Position numbers and translations under genes: made by a program. 64,000 bases of DNA, taken from NCBI GenBank assembly GCA_965662885.1, contig CBFIJI010000001.1, forward strand, positions 91,453 to 155,452, in the 5' to 3' direction. Under the pieces are notes generated by a model, which was not told where the DNA came from, did not search any database, and saw only the letters and a list, made by a program, of their open reading frames with translations. This document shows positions 27,567 to 36,830 of the stretch, piece by piece (the first letter of the stretch is position 1; each line of letters starts with the position of its first letter). This DNA comes from CBFIJI01 sp965662885. GTDB lineage: Bacteria; Bacteroidota; Bacteroidia; Flavobacteriales; Flavobacteriaceae.

Positions 27567-28538
27567 ATGAAAAAAATAACCATAAGCCTTGCCATTTTTT
27601 TATGTTACTCCCTTCAAGCACAAACGGTTTCGAAGGAAAAGCAAGATTTTGATCTCCTTTTTACGACTGTTTCAAATACAGGTAAATGGGGGGCTTCCGA
27701 CAGATTAGGAACAATTAATTACATAGATAGCGCTAAAAAACTTGCGGCTTTACAACTTCCTTCTAAAGGGATCAATGTTTCCTTATCATTCGATATAGCA
27801 GTGGTAGAGCCGATGATCAATGCTTCGTCTTTTGATCAACTCTCTGTTTACAAGCATGAAGTTACTAGTTTCGATGGATGGGCCTTAGATAATTTTGATT
27901 TATCCTATCATGGCTACACTCACTCTCATATGGATTGGCTTTCGCACACCTCCGTAGATGGAAAAATGTATAATGATGTTTCTTTTGATTCTATTGATGC
28001 TGATGGTTCACATGAATTGGGAATTCAAAGTTTAAAAGAAGGAATTGTTAGTCGAGGCGTTTTAATTGATATTCCTCTTTTGTATGGTAAAGATTATATT
28101 CCTTCTGGTACTGGGATTAGTATGGAAGATATCTTAGCGTTTGAGAAGAAGTTTAATGTGGTCCTTGAAAAGGGGGATGTTGTATTGATTCGAACAGGAA
28201 GATGGATCGAAAAAACACAAAAAGGCGATTGGAATTTTAAAGAACGTCATTCAGGTCCAACTTATAAGGTTGCCCAATTGTTGAGTGAACGTGCTGTTGC
28301 CGTTCTTGGAAGTGATGGAGTCAATGAGGTTTCACCCAGCGGAATAGCTGAGGAGCCCAGTCCTTTACATAAATTGACTTTAGTGGCCATGGGCATGCCT
28401 ATTTTAGATAATTTAAATTTGGATGAACTTGCTGCAACGGCAAAAGAAGAGGGGCGATGGGATTTTTTAATTATGATTCAGCCACTGCGTTTTAGTAAAG
28501 CAACTGGTTCTCCAATTAATGCTATTGCTGTTTTTTAA
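27567..28538 (+). CDS. Secreted cyclase-family (kynurenine formamidase/isatin hydrolase-like) hydrolase
   Basis: The 323-residue protein has a signal peptide (MKKITISLAIFLCYSLQAQ). The metal-binding segment of the cyclase superfamily is at 115-127, HGYTHSHMDWLSH, with H119, H121, D123 and H127 as probable ligands. Family members hydrolyse cyclic amides, formamides or lactones (KynB, isatin hydrolase) using Mn or Zn. Export is less common and suggests action on an extracellular or periplasmic substrate. It is divergent from the BASS/dehydrogenase operon and shares its palindrome, so it may prepare the imported compound. Confidence 0.82.
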   Translation: MKKITISLAIFLCYSLQAQTVSKEKQDFDLLFTTVSNTGKWGASDRLGTINYIDSAKKLAALQLPSKGINVSLSFDIAVVEPMINASSFDQLSVYKHEVTSFDGWALDNFDLSYHGYTHSHMDWLSHTSVDGKMYNDVSFDSIDADGSHELGIQSLKEGIVSRGVLIDIPLLYGKDYIPSGTGISMEDILAFEKKFNVVLEKGDVVLIRTGRWIEKTQKGDWNFKERHSGPTYKVAQLLSERAVAVLGSDGVNEVSPSGIAEEPSPLHKLTLVAMGMPILDNLNLDELAATAKEEGRWDFLIMIQPLRFSKATGSPINAIAVF

Positions 28539-28570
28539 TATTCATATTATTTATTTTAAAAAGCATCTTT

Positions 28571-28604
28571 AAAACCAATGTAGCCTAATAGCTCCATTGG
28601 TTTT
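28571..28604. terminator. Bidirectional hairpin terminator
   Basis: AAAACCAATG (28571-28580) pairs perfectly with CATTGGTTTT (28595-28604), leaving a 14-base loop that can extend as AGC/GCT. It lies between the convergent cyclase and DUF4440 genes. Confidence 0.7.
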
Positions 28605-28624
28605 CATTTAAGTTAGGCTCCCAA

Positions 28625-29107
28625 TTATTCTGATGCTAGAGGGATACTGGTGTTCCATATGTCTTTTTCCATTAACCAATTGCCGTCTTTTTGTTTTTCC
28701 CATACTACCACATATTTTCCGTGATCTTCTGCAAGTACTTCGCTGTTTACCACCACCTTTAAAGCAAATTTTCCAGTTTCATAGGCGTAGTTGCCATTGA
28801 CTATTAATTCAATTTGATCAAATTTTAACCCTTGGGCTCCCATTTCAATTTCGGATTTGATTGCAGCTTCAATCGCTTCTTTTCCGATGACAAAATCAAA
28901 ATTAGGAGGCATAATCATAGCATCTTCTGTATGTAATGAGGCCACTCCAGCGGCATCCCCCGCATTGTAATAGTTTTCATATTTCGTATTGACTTCATTG
29001 ATTAAGCGCATATCTGCTGATGGGTCTTTGTCTTCTTGAAGAGGTTTTTGTTGACATGCTGTGAAAAGTGCAAGAGGAAGGATAATAAAAAGAGAAGATC
29101 GTTTCAT
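28625..29107 (-). CDS. DUF4440 / SnoaL-like (NTF2-fold) lipoprotein
   Basis: A 160-residue lipoprotein with lipobox LFTAC (Cys near 18), followed by an NTF2-like domain: helix with YYNAGDAAGVASLHTEDAMIM, then GKEAIEAAI and three strands ending GNWLMEKDIWN. This matches the DUF4440/SgcJ-type ketosteroid-isomerase-like family. There is no clear catalytic residue assignment. A second DUF4440 protein, secreted but not lipidated, is at 55246-55689. Confidence 0.78.
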   Translation of the reverse strand: MKRSSLFIILPLALFTACQQKPLQEDKDPSADMRLINEVNTKYENYYNAGDAAGVASLHTEDAMIMPPNFDFVIGKEAIEAAIKSEIEMGAQGLKFDQIELIVNGNYAYETGKFALKVVVNSEVLAEDHGKYVVVWEKQKDGNWLMEKDIWNTSIPLASE

Positions 29108-29182
29108 AAGAATTATAGTTTTAAGGGTTTGTTGAATAATAAAAGTACATTTATTTTAGCGATGATAGTTTTCATTAGTTAT

Positions 29183-29212
29183 AAAAAAACCCTCTTTTAA
29201 GAGGGTTTTTTT
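29183..29212 (-). terminator. Intrinsic terminator of the SulP gene
   Basis: CCCTCTT/AAGAGGG with flanking A/T runs forms a stem of 12 pairs around a TT loop, 48 bases after the SulP stop codon in its direction of transcription. The complementary A and T tracts mean it could act in both directions. Confidence 0.85.
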
Positions 29213-29259
29213 ATACAATACAAATGATAATTATTGCTTTAGTCCTACTTAACAAAAAA

Positions 29260-31107
29260 TTACGTTGTACTAGTTTCTTGTCTTTTTTCTACAATAAAAG
29301 AAACGCTGCTTTTAAAATCATCAAAGAGTTTTTCTTCACTGATTAGGTGAGGAATAATTTTGATTTTTTGAAGTTGAGCAGCTGGTTGTTGGCTTAATCC
29401 AACCATAAGGACTTCTTTTCCTTTTTGTCCCAAATCTAAGATGATATCTTCCAAAGTATAGAGTCCCGTTTGATCGATATAAGGGACTTTATCCATTCTT
29501 AAAATGACATGCTTGGCTTCGGAGGGGATTTGATCAGAAATTTGTTTTAACTCAGCAGTGGCACCAAAGAATACAGGTCCGTTGAGGTGTTTTACAGCAA
29601 CATTACCTTTTAAGGCTTTTAGATGTGCTTTTTCGTCATCCCAAACATGATCATCAACGTCATCCAATGATTCAATTTTAGTAAGTTTTGCAGTAACGTC
29701 TCCCATTTTTTTCATAAAAATTAAGGAGGCAAGTACAAGTCCAATACCCACGGCACTTACCAAATCCCAAAAGACCGACAGTAAAAGAACTAAGAACATA
29801 ATAGCTACTTCACTTCTTGGCATACTTGGAATGGCTTTTAACCCTTTATAGTCCATGACACCAATTCCTACAGTAATTAAAATCCCTGCTAAAACAGCGG
29901 CTGGTATTCTAGAGGCTATAGGACCTAAGGCCAATAAAATGACTAAAAGTAAAAGTCCTGCAATTACCCCAGAAAGACGAGTCTTTCCTCCGGCATTGAT
30001 GTTCACAACTGTTCGAATGGTGGCACCAGCTCCAGGGATTCCTCCAAAAAAGGCTCCAATAGTATTTCCAATACCTTGTCCAATCAATTCTTTATTGGGT
30101 TGGTGTTTGGTTTTAGTCATGTTGTCGGCAACCACGGAAGTTAATAAGGAGTCAATACATCCTAATAAGGCTAACGAAAGTGCGGTAAATAGGTATGGAG
30201 AAATACTTGCTAATTCAAATTGAGTAAATATTTCCAATTTTGGCGTTGGAAACCCTTCTGGAATTGTTGGAATGGCTTTGTAGTCTAAATCCAAAAGTAC
30301 TGCTCCCCCTGAAACGATAAATAAGGCTACCAATGTACTTGGAATAGCTGTTGTTATTCGCTTAAATCCATAGATGATTACAATGGTGAGGAAGGCTAAG
30401 GCAAACTCTAGAAAATTTATTCTTTGCAAGGCTCTTGGAAAAACTTTCAAGGCACCATAAACCGATTTAGCTTGTCCGCTCGCTAAAAGTTTTGACTCCT
30501 CTAAAATATCAGCCTCTGTGATTTTTTCGACTCTTTTTTGGGTTCTAGAAAAATCATCTAAAACCATGTAGTCTTCTCCAGCTTCATCTTTAATGATTTT
30601 TTGAAGAAGTACTTCTTCTGATTTTACTTTAAAAGAATCGACATATTCAAGATCTTGGCTAGGATAATACCCAAGCGCAGGAAGGAGTTGTGTGGCAATG
30701 ATGATAACCCCAATGGCTGTCATAAATCCAGAAACTACAGGGTAGGGAATATATTTGATGTATTTACCAATTTTTAAAACTCCTAAAAGGATTTGTAATA
30801 AACCGGCTAATATGAATACGGTTAAAATGGCAGGAAGTGCTTTTTCAACATCTCCGTCATAAGCACCTATCATTCCTGAAATAATGACTAAACTCACTGC
30901 AGTCATTGGTGCGGTAGGTCCGCTAATTTGGGTGGGTGTACCTCCAAATATGGCGGCAAAAATACCAATAAATATTGCGCCATATAGTCCAGCATCTGGC
31001 CCTAATCCTGAGGAAACCCCAAAGGCTAGTGCTAATGGTAAGGCTACAATTCCGGCTGTGATTCCTCCGAAAAAGTCCCCTTTAAAATGTTTAAATAAAT
31101 TTTTCAT
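29260..31107 (-). CDS. SulP-family anion transporter with STAS domain
   Basis: The 615-residue protein has the SulP membrane domain (residues 10-465) with LALAFGVSSGLGPDAGLYGAIF near the N-terminus and PGAGATIRTVVNI in the anion-binding half-helices. A C-terminal STAS domain (about 500-605) follows. Between TM5-6 there is a soluble, charged segment (about 149-230) longer than in typical members. Bacterial SulP proteins move bicarbonate, sulfate or dicarboxylates. The overall wording resembles BicA-like bicarbonate transporters, but this is not decisive. It has its own terminator and appears monocistronic. Confidence 0.88.
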   Translation of the reverse strand: MKNLFKHFKGDFFGGITAGIVALPLALAFGVSSGLGPDAGLYGAIFIGIFAAIFGGTPTQISGPTAPMTAVSLVIISGMIGAYDGDVEKALPAILTVFILAGLLQILLGVLKIGKYIKYIPYPVVSGFMTAIGVIIIATQLLPALGYYPSQDLEYVDSFKVKSEEVLLQKIIKDEAGEDYMVLDDFSRTQKRVEKITEADILEESKLLASGQAKSVYGALKVFPRALQRINFLEFALAFLTIVIIYGFKRITTAIPSTLVALFIVSGGAVLLDLDYKAIPTIPEGFPTPKLEIFTQFELASISPYLFTALSLALLGCIDSLLTSVVADNMTKTKHQPNKELIGQGIGNTIGAFFGGIPGAGATIRTVVNINAGGKTRLSGVIAGLLLLVILLALGPIASRIPAAVLAGILITVGIGVMDYKGLKAIPSMPRSEVAIMFLVLLLSVFWDLVSAVGIGLVLASLIFMKKMGDVTAKLTKIESLDDVDDHVWDDEKAHLKALKGNVAVKHLNGPVFFGATAELKQISDQIPSEAKHVILRMDKVPYIDQTGLYTLEDIILDLGQKGKEVLMVGLSQQPAAQLQKIKIIPHLISEEKLFDDFKSSVSFIVEKRQETSTT

Positions 31108-31299
31108 TTTTTTTGTTTGTAAAATAAGTTGTTATTAGAATTTAAAAGCTTATTCCCATTTAACTCCTTCTTTTTTCAAGTAGCGTCAATAAGCACTTTT
31201 AGCTGTTTGTGGTTGGTTCCTCTTCTGAATTGCTTAGTATTTTGAAATCAATGATTTTCTATTGTATAAGCAAGTAAGTAAGCTATCCTCGTTTTTTTC

Positions 31300-31593
31300 T
31301 TAGCAAGGGTCGGGTGGAGGGATGATGATGTCGTGAAAAACATCATGATAGTTAGAAGTATTGCTCCCTGTAAAAGAAAAAAGTCTGGAGTTGATAAGGT
31401 TTTTTGATGAAGATTCACTGGGAATAAAAAGCGTAAACTTAAAGCTTTCATTCTCTTGAGGTTCTTCTTCAGCAGTTGCAGCAAGTGAAATCTTGCCAAA
31501 AAAATCAGCATCAAGAAAACACATCACACTCATTGGTAAAGTGGATACCAACAGGTTTAATACCAATAAACCAGAAATTATTCTTCTCTTCAT
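31300..31593 (-). CDS. Small secreted protein with Pro-rich C-terminus
   Basis: A 97-residue ORF with a signal-like N-terminus (MKRRIISGLLVLNLLVSTLP) and a polar middle. The C-terminal tail is SNYHDVFHDIIIPPPDPC, which ends in a single Cys. I recall similar orphan proteins in Flavobacteriaceae with a conserved N-Y-x-x-V-F ... P-P-P tail, but I cannot name a family. It lies between the SulP and DUF5686 genes on the same strand, 80 bases after the latter. A second overlapping frame (31248-31514) looks like a shadow. Confidence 0.6.
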   Translation of the reverse strand: MKRRIISGLLVLNLLVSTLPMSVMCFLDADFFGKISLAATAEEEPQENESFKFTLFIPSESSSKNLINSRLFSFTGSNTSNYHDVFHDIIIPPPDPC

Positions 31594-31673
31594 AGCAAAA
31601 TGAATTCAAAAATAGAAAACTTTTCTTAGTAAAAAAAAATCTTTTGAAGCGCAAAGTTGCTTAGTTGATTTTT

Positions 31674-34199
31674 TTATAATTCAGGTTTTACACCCAGCCG
31701 AATTCCAAATTCAGGAACTCCATTTTTTGGGCTATTGGTTCGGAATCCTGAGGGTAAGGAACTTCTCCAGATAAAGTCTAGTCGAAAAATACGGAGATTT
31801 TGAAATCCGATATTTTCTATTCCAAACCCGTATTCGAAATAGGGGCTTCTTGAGGGAGCATTGTAGTTGACATTAGATAGATTGGCAGCTAAATTTTCAT
31901 TTGAAATAGTTCCGTAAGCCATACGAAAAGTTGCTAAGGAGCGAAATTTAAGATGCTTTATAAATGGTATTTTATTTAGAAAAAATCCATTGAAATGATG
32001 TTCCAAGTGGATATTACTGTAGGTGTCTGTAATCCAATCATAGTAATTGATTAAGGAAAAAGTGTTTTTTTCAAGTGAATATCCCTGATTGGCTGGAATA
32101 GCATTTAGTAAACTATTAGGAAGTACTCCAAAAGTTTTTCCAAATTCAAGATTGGCATCTAAACGACCAAAAAAGGCTAAACGAATTGGATGAAAGTAGC
32201 TGAGTTGTAATTGATGATAATTGAAATCGCCTTGAAATAAACCTTTAATTCCTTTGCTGTATTTTATGGTAAGAGCAACATATTTGTTGCGGCCAATTTT
32301 TCTTTGAACCCCCTTCCCAAAGATATTTCGGTTTGGGGTGTAGGTCATATAAGTACTTAAAATGGAAGTAGTGTAGGATTTTATGCGTTCCCCCTGATGT
32401 TTAAAATCGATTGAAAAAACATTTGGCGCTCCAGATTGGACTCGCTTTGATTCTAAATTGACGCCAAAGTGGATGTTTCTTTTCACTTCCCAATCGAGTG
32501 TAAGTCCCCAATTCTGTTCTTCAGTTAAATAATAATTATTTCCTCTAGCAAATAAATTTCTTCTCACCTTGGTTCGAAGGTCAAGTAGAGCAGAAGTAGA
32601 GAATAGCTGACTGCCCAATTGTTCAAAGTCATCAGAATAAACAGCACCGAGCATTATCCGAGGTTGGTATGAAATTAAGTAGCGGGCATCAATACCATAT
32701 TTTGTTTTTTGTGCTTTAAATCCATAACCTACATATCCAGTAGTTCGAAATCGATCGTCTAATGATTCAAAACTGCGAAATCCTAGGGACATTCGGAAGC
32801 CTTCGATATTGTTGTAATTAAAGGTATCCCAATAGCGTCCCAATTGAATGCCTGGAAGGATTTTTTTGTAACCACTAGTAAAGAATTCGACATTATTAGT
32901 AATGCTCTTTATCTTTCGGTTATTTTTGAAATCTGTCAATAAATCTCGAGTGATTTTAAAGTGCGATTCGGAGGCGATGTCTTTCCAGTAAGTAGCTGCT
33001 TTTTCGAGTTTTTTATCATTTTTATACACTTTGACATGGTCATAAAAATCGAATTCTTTTGGCTGGTCAAGCAGGTAATGACTAAAAAAGTCTGTTTTTT
33101 TTATGTAGAGTCCTTTTTCTTTGGTGCTTTTAGAAAGTAGGGTAAAGTCTCCTTCAAAATGATACTTAGCGGGAAGATAGATAGAATCATTCACTTTTTG
33201 GTACGTATATTCAATGGATAAGTCCCGAATAAAATTTAAGTTAATGTTTTCATTTACGCCTAATTGAATTTGTTTTAGGGCATAACTTGGTGCTTCAATA
33301 GTCATGTTCCCTTCAAATGCCCAATCGCCATTTCGCCTTGGAAAGAAATAGATGGAGTATTCTTTTCCTTTTTTTGTTGTCAAACTATCCAACAAAATAT
33401 AATCGTAATTAAAAAAACCTGACTTTGCCAAGGGGCTGGAAAAGCTTTTATCGGCCACTATAATAGTCTCTTCGAAAACATCAATGTGTTTGAATACTTT
33501 TTCAATGCGTTTAAAAAAAAAGCCTTTGGGTGCTACCCCAGAAATTCGTTGTGCGTTGATATCGGTTCGGTATTTTCTTTTACGATTATCCCCGTAAACT
33601 TTCTGGTTTTGTTCTCTTAAATTGAGTGGGATATAGAAAAGTTTGTTCTTTCGATTTTGCCGGAGAATCGTCAGCACTGAATCTAGTGCCTTACCCAAAA
33701 TTTTCTTTAAAAAAAGCGTGTCCAAATTATTGAGCCCCACCTCTGCTGCTGAGTAGTGCTCATATTCATAGGTCGTCAGTTGGTTTATTCCTAGGTTTGC
33801 TTTGCGTTTCCATACCTCCTTGAGAACACGATAGGCAGGGTTCTCCTGTTTTTTTAAGCGTTTTTGTGGTTTTTTTACCACAACTACTTCTTGAAGTTGT
33901 TCTCCTTCTCTAAGAATTATCTTTAGTTCTTGTTGCTTTTTTTTAAGCCTGATGGTTTGGTTTTCAAATCCCAATAAAACAACTTTAAGTTCGACTTCTT
34001 GTACTGGGGATTCCAATTCAAAATATCCGTTTTCATCGGTGATGGTTCCAAGAGTTGAATGTCCAAACAAGATATTGACAAAGGGAATGGGTTGGTTAAA
34101 TTCATCCAACACATGTCCAGAAACCTTAGTTTGTGCTTGTATCGTACTAAATGAAAGAAATAGTAAAAGAAATATCGGCTGATAGTCAGTTCGGGGCAT
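31674..34199 (-). CDS. DUF5686/CarboxypepD_reg-like outer-membrane protein
   Basis: The 841-residue protein has a signal peptide, then a carboxypeptidase-regulatory-like beta-sandwich (about 24-105: VSGHVLDEFNQPIPFVNI to LREGEQLQEVVVVK). A DUF5686 region follows, with a surface domain (120-430) and a C-terminal beta-barrel rich in aromatic strands. The last residues (PEFGIRLGVKPEL) form a barrel strand, consistent with outer-membrane insertion. Its role is unknown. The regulatory domain resembles the N-terminus of TonB-dependent receptors, but no plug domain is present. The small secreted protein gene follows on the same strand. Confidence 0.82.
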   Translation of the reverse strand: MPRTDYQPIFLLLFLSFSTIQAQTKVSGHVLDEFNQPIPFVNILFGHSTLGTITDENGYFELESPVQEVELKVVLLGFENQTIRLKKKQQELKIILREGEQLQEVVVVKKPQKRLKKQENPAYRVLKEVWKRKANLGINQLTTYEYEHYSAAEVGLNNLDTLFLKKILGKALDSVLTILRQNRKNKLFYIPLNLREQNQKVYGDNRKRKYRTDINAQRISGVAPKGFFFKRIEKVFKHIDVFEETIIVADKSFSSPLAKSGFFNYDYILLDSLTTKKGKEYSIYFFPRRNGDWAFEGNMTIEAPSYALKQIQLGVNENINLNFIRDLSIEYTYQKVNDSIYLPAKYHFEGDFTLLSKSTKEKGLYIKKTDFFSHYLLDQPKEFDFYDHVKVYKNDKKLEKAATYWKDIASESHFKITRDLLTDFKNNRKIKSITNNVEFFTSGYKKILPGIQLGRYWDTFNYNNIEGFRMSLGFRSFESLDDRFRTTGYVGYGFKAQKTKYGIDARYLISYQPRIMLGAVYSDDFEQLGSQLFSTSALLDLRTKVRRNLFARGNNYYLTEEQNWGLTLDWEVKRNIHFGVNLESKRVQSGAPNVFSIDFKHQGERIKSYTTSILSTYMTYTPNRNIFGKGVQRKIGRNKYVALTIKYSKGIKGLFQGDFNYHQLQLSYFHPIRLAFFGRLDANLEFGKTFGVLPNSLLNAIPANQGYSLEKNTFSLINYYDWITDTYSNIHLEHHFNGFFLNKIPFIKHLKFRSLATFRMAYGTISNENLAANLSNVNYNAPSRSPYFEYGFGIENIGFQNLRIFRLDFIWRSSLPSGFRTNSPKNGVPEFGIRLGVKPEL

Positions 34200-34319
34200 G
34201 GGTTTAAAATTAGTAAAAAATAAAAGACGATAGCTACAACTAACGTAATTTTATTACAATATGCCTTGCCCGCAAAACCCTAATTGAAAAAGGTTAAAGC
34301 GTTTCTATGTTTGGGAGAT

Positions 34320-34931
34320 CTACTTCACCCCAGTAATGACCAGCGTACCAGCCCAATTTTCTTTTGCATCTACGCGCCACGATTTTACTTCCTTAAAGCC
34401 TGCATTTATAAAAAAACTGCTCCATGTTTTTTCTGAGAACAGTTGCATGTTAGCGATACCACAATCTTGAGACCAACTGTGGGAGACTTTGTTTTCTTGA
34501 TAATAATCCAAACCGATGATCAATCTTGCCTTGTCTTTTAGCCAATGGGAGGCGATATGTTCGAGAAGTTGTTGTGGATTTTGTAAATAGTAAAAGACTT
34601 CCATGGAATGGACGAGGTCCACTTTATTTTGGGGTTTCCACACCATTAGGTCTTCACAATGATAGTGGTTGTCGGGGTCTATTTTTTTTGCCTTAGCAAT
34701 CATTTCCGCCGATCCATCAACTCCGATAGCGTTTTGACAATTGGGGAGCGCTGCTGTTTTTCGAACCACCCAACCGTTGCCACAACCGGCATCAATAAAG
34801 CTAAAATTGCGTGTTGAATTGATGGAAAAATTAAGCATATTTTCAACAGCAACAGCATGGTTATTCTCCATCCCCTCATCTCTTCCATCTTTTGCCCAAT
34901 CACTAAAAACTTCAATTGGAGTTCGTTTCAT
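34320..34931 (-). CDS. Class I SAM-dependent methyltransferase
   Basis: A 203-residue methyltransferase with motif I FIDAGCGNGW (about 45-54) and IGVDGS as motif II. It also has HSMEVFYYLQNPQQLLEHI after the VDLV strand, typical of small-molecule methyltransferases (Methyltransf_11/25 type). Substrate unknown. It is 52 bases downstream of the CysK-like gene on the same strand and may be cotranscribed. Confidence 0.8.
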   Translation of the reverse strand: MKRTPIEVFSDWAKDGRDEGMENNHAVAVENMLNFSINSTRNFSFIDAGCGNGWVVRKTAALPNCQNAIGVDGSAEMIAKAKKIDPDNHYHCEDLMVWKPQNKVDLVHSMEVFYYLQNPQQLLEHIASHWLKDKARLIIGLDYYQENKVSHSWSQDCGIANMQLFSEKTWSSFFINAGFKEVKSWRVDAKENWAGTLVITGVK

Positions 34932-34983
34932 TGTTTTGTGTTTTTGTAAGATTCTATAATAGGTACCTCAAAGGTAGTTCAAT

Positions 34984-35904
34984 TTAGAGGTATTTTAGTC
35001 CACTGTCACAAGCCACTGTTACGACGTTTTTTGAGGGGTCTAAGGTTTTTGCGATTTCAAGAGCACCGACAACATTCATTCCAGAGGAGGTGCCGCAAAA
35101 AATGCCCTCTTCTTTAGCGAGTCTTTTTGCCATTTCCCGTGCTTCACTTTCGTGAATTGCTAATGCATGATCAATTTTTTGATTCTTTAAGAATGGAGGG
35201 ACAAAGCCTAATCCAACACCTTCAACAGAGTGAGCACCTGAATTTCCAGTTGTTAAAACTGGTGAGGAGGCAGGCTCTAGTGCAACGATTATTGGGTTTT
35301 GGGAGCTGTTACTGAAGGCTTTGGCAATACCCATTAATGTTCCTGCAGTACCAACAGTATCACAAACAGCATCGACAGAATGACCTTCAAGTTGCTCGAT
35401 GATTTCCCTCCCTAAATTTTCAAAACCTTTAATGACATCTGTATTTTCCAATTGGTTGGTAAAGAAGGTATCGGGTTCATTGGCAATTTCTGCGGCTCTT
35501 TGGATCATGGCATTAACGACTTCTTTGGTAATTTTGCCCTCCTTACTTTTGATAATTTCTAATTCTGCTCCCAAGGCCTGCATCGTGTCCAGCTTTGTTT
35601 TTCCAAAAGCATCTGCACTTACCAAACGGAAGCGGTAGCCTTTTACAGAACAAACAAAAGCGAGTCCAGCTCCAGTACTCCCTCCTGAATATTCTACCAC
35701 ACTCATCCCTTTTTTTAGGTCCCCTCGTTTTTCAGCTCCTTCAATCATACTCAATGCCATCCGATCTTTTTTAGAAGCTGTCGGGTTAAAATATTCCAGT
35801 TTAACGTATACATTAGCACTACCCTTGGGGACAATATGATGAAGTTTTACCAAAGGTGTATTACCAATACAATCTAAAGTAGTGCGGTAAAGAGTTGATT
35901 TCAT
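34984..35904 (-). CDS. Cysteine synthase-family PLP enzyme
   Basis: This 306-residue fold-type II PLP protein has IGNTPLVKL near the N-terminus and the PLP-lysine region NPTASKKDR (K46). The phosphate loop is CDTVGTAGTLMG, with DSGLKYL at the C-terminus. The substrate-binding loop, TSGNTG in CysK/CysM/CBS, reads YSGGSTG here (72-78), so the Asn of the loop is missing. It may therefore be a diverged enzyme acting on another amino acid rather than a housekeeping O-acetylserine sulfhydrylase. No cystathionine lyase or serine acetyltransferase is adjacent. Confidence 0.82.
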   Translation of the reverse strand: MKSTLYRTTLDCIGNTPLVKLHHIVPKGSANVYVKLEYFNPTASKKDRMALSMIEGAEKRGDLKKGMSVVEYSGGSTGAGLAFVCSVKGYRFRLVSADAFGKTKLDTMQALGAELEIIKSKEGKITKEVVNAMIQRAAEIANEPDTFFTNQLENTDVIKGFENLGREIIEQLEGHSVDAVCDTVGTAGTLMGIAKAFSNSSQNPIIVALEPASSPVLTTGNSGAHSVEGVGLGFVPPFLKNQKIDHALAIHESEAREMAKRLAKEEGIFCGTSSGMNVVGALEIAKTLDPSKNVVTVACDSGLKYL

Positions 35905-36071
35905 TGATGAAATTTTTTGTTTTAAGAAGTTCTTTATTTTTTAGGACTCCACGACCATAAAAATCAGCAATAAGCTGCGTGTCAAATTCTAATTTTTAGA
36001 GGGGAATAAAGACATAAAGAAGATTTAAGATGCTATAATGAACAACGAATAAAAAAGCGACCTAGTTAAAT

Positions 36072-36527
36072 TTATTTTCTGACATATCCTCCAATAGACG
36101 TTCGGTATTCAATTTCAAAACCATTTTCAGCGGTAAATTTTTTAAAAGCTTCTGTGGCATTGCCTAGAGTGATGAAGGATTCAATTTCAAAGACTTCAAA
36201 AAATCGATCAAAATTAGGTCCATTGATAAAATCTTTTCCGTGTTGAATACCATCTTCACTGTTGTTATAGCGTTCAATGAGGGTAACTTTATTACCATTT
36301 TCAGAAATAAAGTAGCCATAGACACTGCTGGGTTCCCGTTCGACGATAAAGTCTGCCAAATACTGAGTAAATTCTTCCACATCGGCCTTGGGTTGATCCT
36401 TTATTGCTAATTCAAGTATAAAAAGGATTTCTTCTGAGTCAGCGTTCCATAAAACGGCGGGCTCTTTTTCGATTCCATTTTGGCAACTAATGCAGAGTAG
36501 TGTAAGTAATAGATATAGTTTTTTCAT
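36072..36527 (-). CDS. ABM-domain (quinol monooxygenase-like) lipoprotein
   Basis: A 151-residue lipoprotein with lipobox LCISC at about 11-15. The core EEILFILELAIKD ... VTLIERYNN ... FFEVFEIESF follows the antibiotic-biosynthesis monooxygenase (ABM) ferredoxin-like fold. It is a paralogue of the protein at 42328-42786, with the shared pattern LIERY-x-NS in the same place. Function is unknown; ABM-like lipoproteins have no proven oxygenase activity. Confidence 0.7.
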   Translation of the reverse strand: MKKLYLLLTLLCISCQNGIEKEPAVLWNADSEEILFILELAIKDQPKADVEEFTQYLADFIVEREPSSVYGYFISENGNKVTLIERYNNSEDGIQHGKDFINGPNFDRFFEVFEIESFITLGNATEAFKKFTAENGFEIEYRTSIGGYVRK

Positions 36528-36830
36528 TTTAATGTATGGTTATTGAACTAAGATAGGTTATTTAAACATATCAAAACTAATGGATTTACAATTCTACTTA
36601 CAGTAGAGGCTAAAGTGTTATAGAGGTTGGAACTCATTAAATTGTTTTTATATCCTCCTGTTTTGGTTAATTTGAGGGCTTATGGGTCTTTTTTTGATAA
36701 GCCTTTGTAAAAAGTATATCGGAATTGGATTGTTAGAATTTTACTATATTGAGACGTTGTAAACAAACACATAAAAACCCCTTTTGATCGGTTTTTAAGG
36801 AAATTTTCAAAACACACTTCACTATTCAAC
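36528..36830. promoter_or_regulatory. Divergent promoter region (303 bases) with leader hairpin
   Basis: Space between the ABM lipoprotein gene and the sugar porter gene. A hairpin TAAAAACC (36772-36779) / GGTTTTTA (36790-36797) ends 33 bases before the porter ATG and would lie in its mRNA leader. No other repeat or credible gene was seen. Confidence 0.4.

Noticed and set aside
31248..31514. 88-codon minus-strand frame overlapping the small secreted protein gene
   Set aside because: No signal peptide or conserved pattern; the frame at 31300-31593 has a start, signal sequence and sensible composition.
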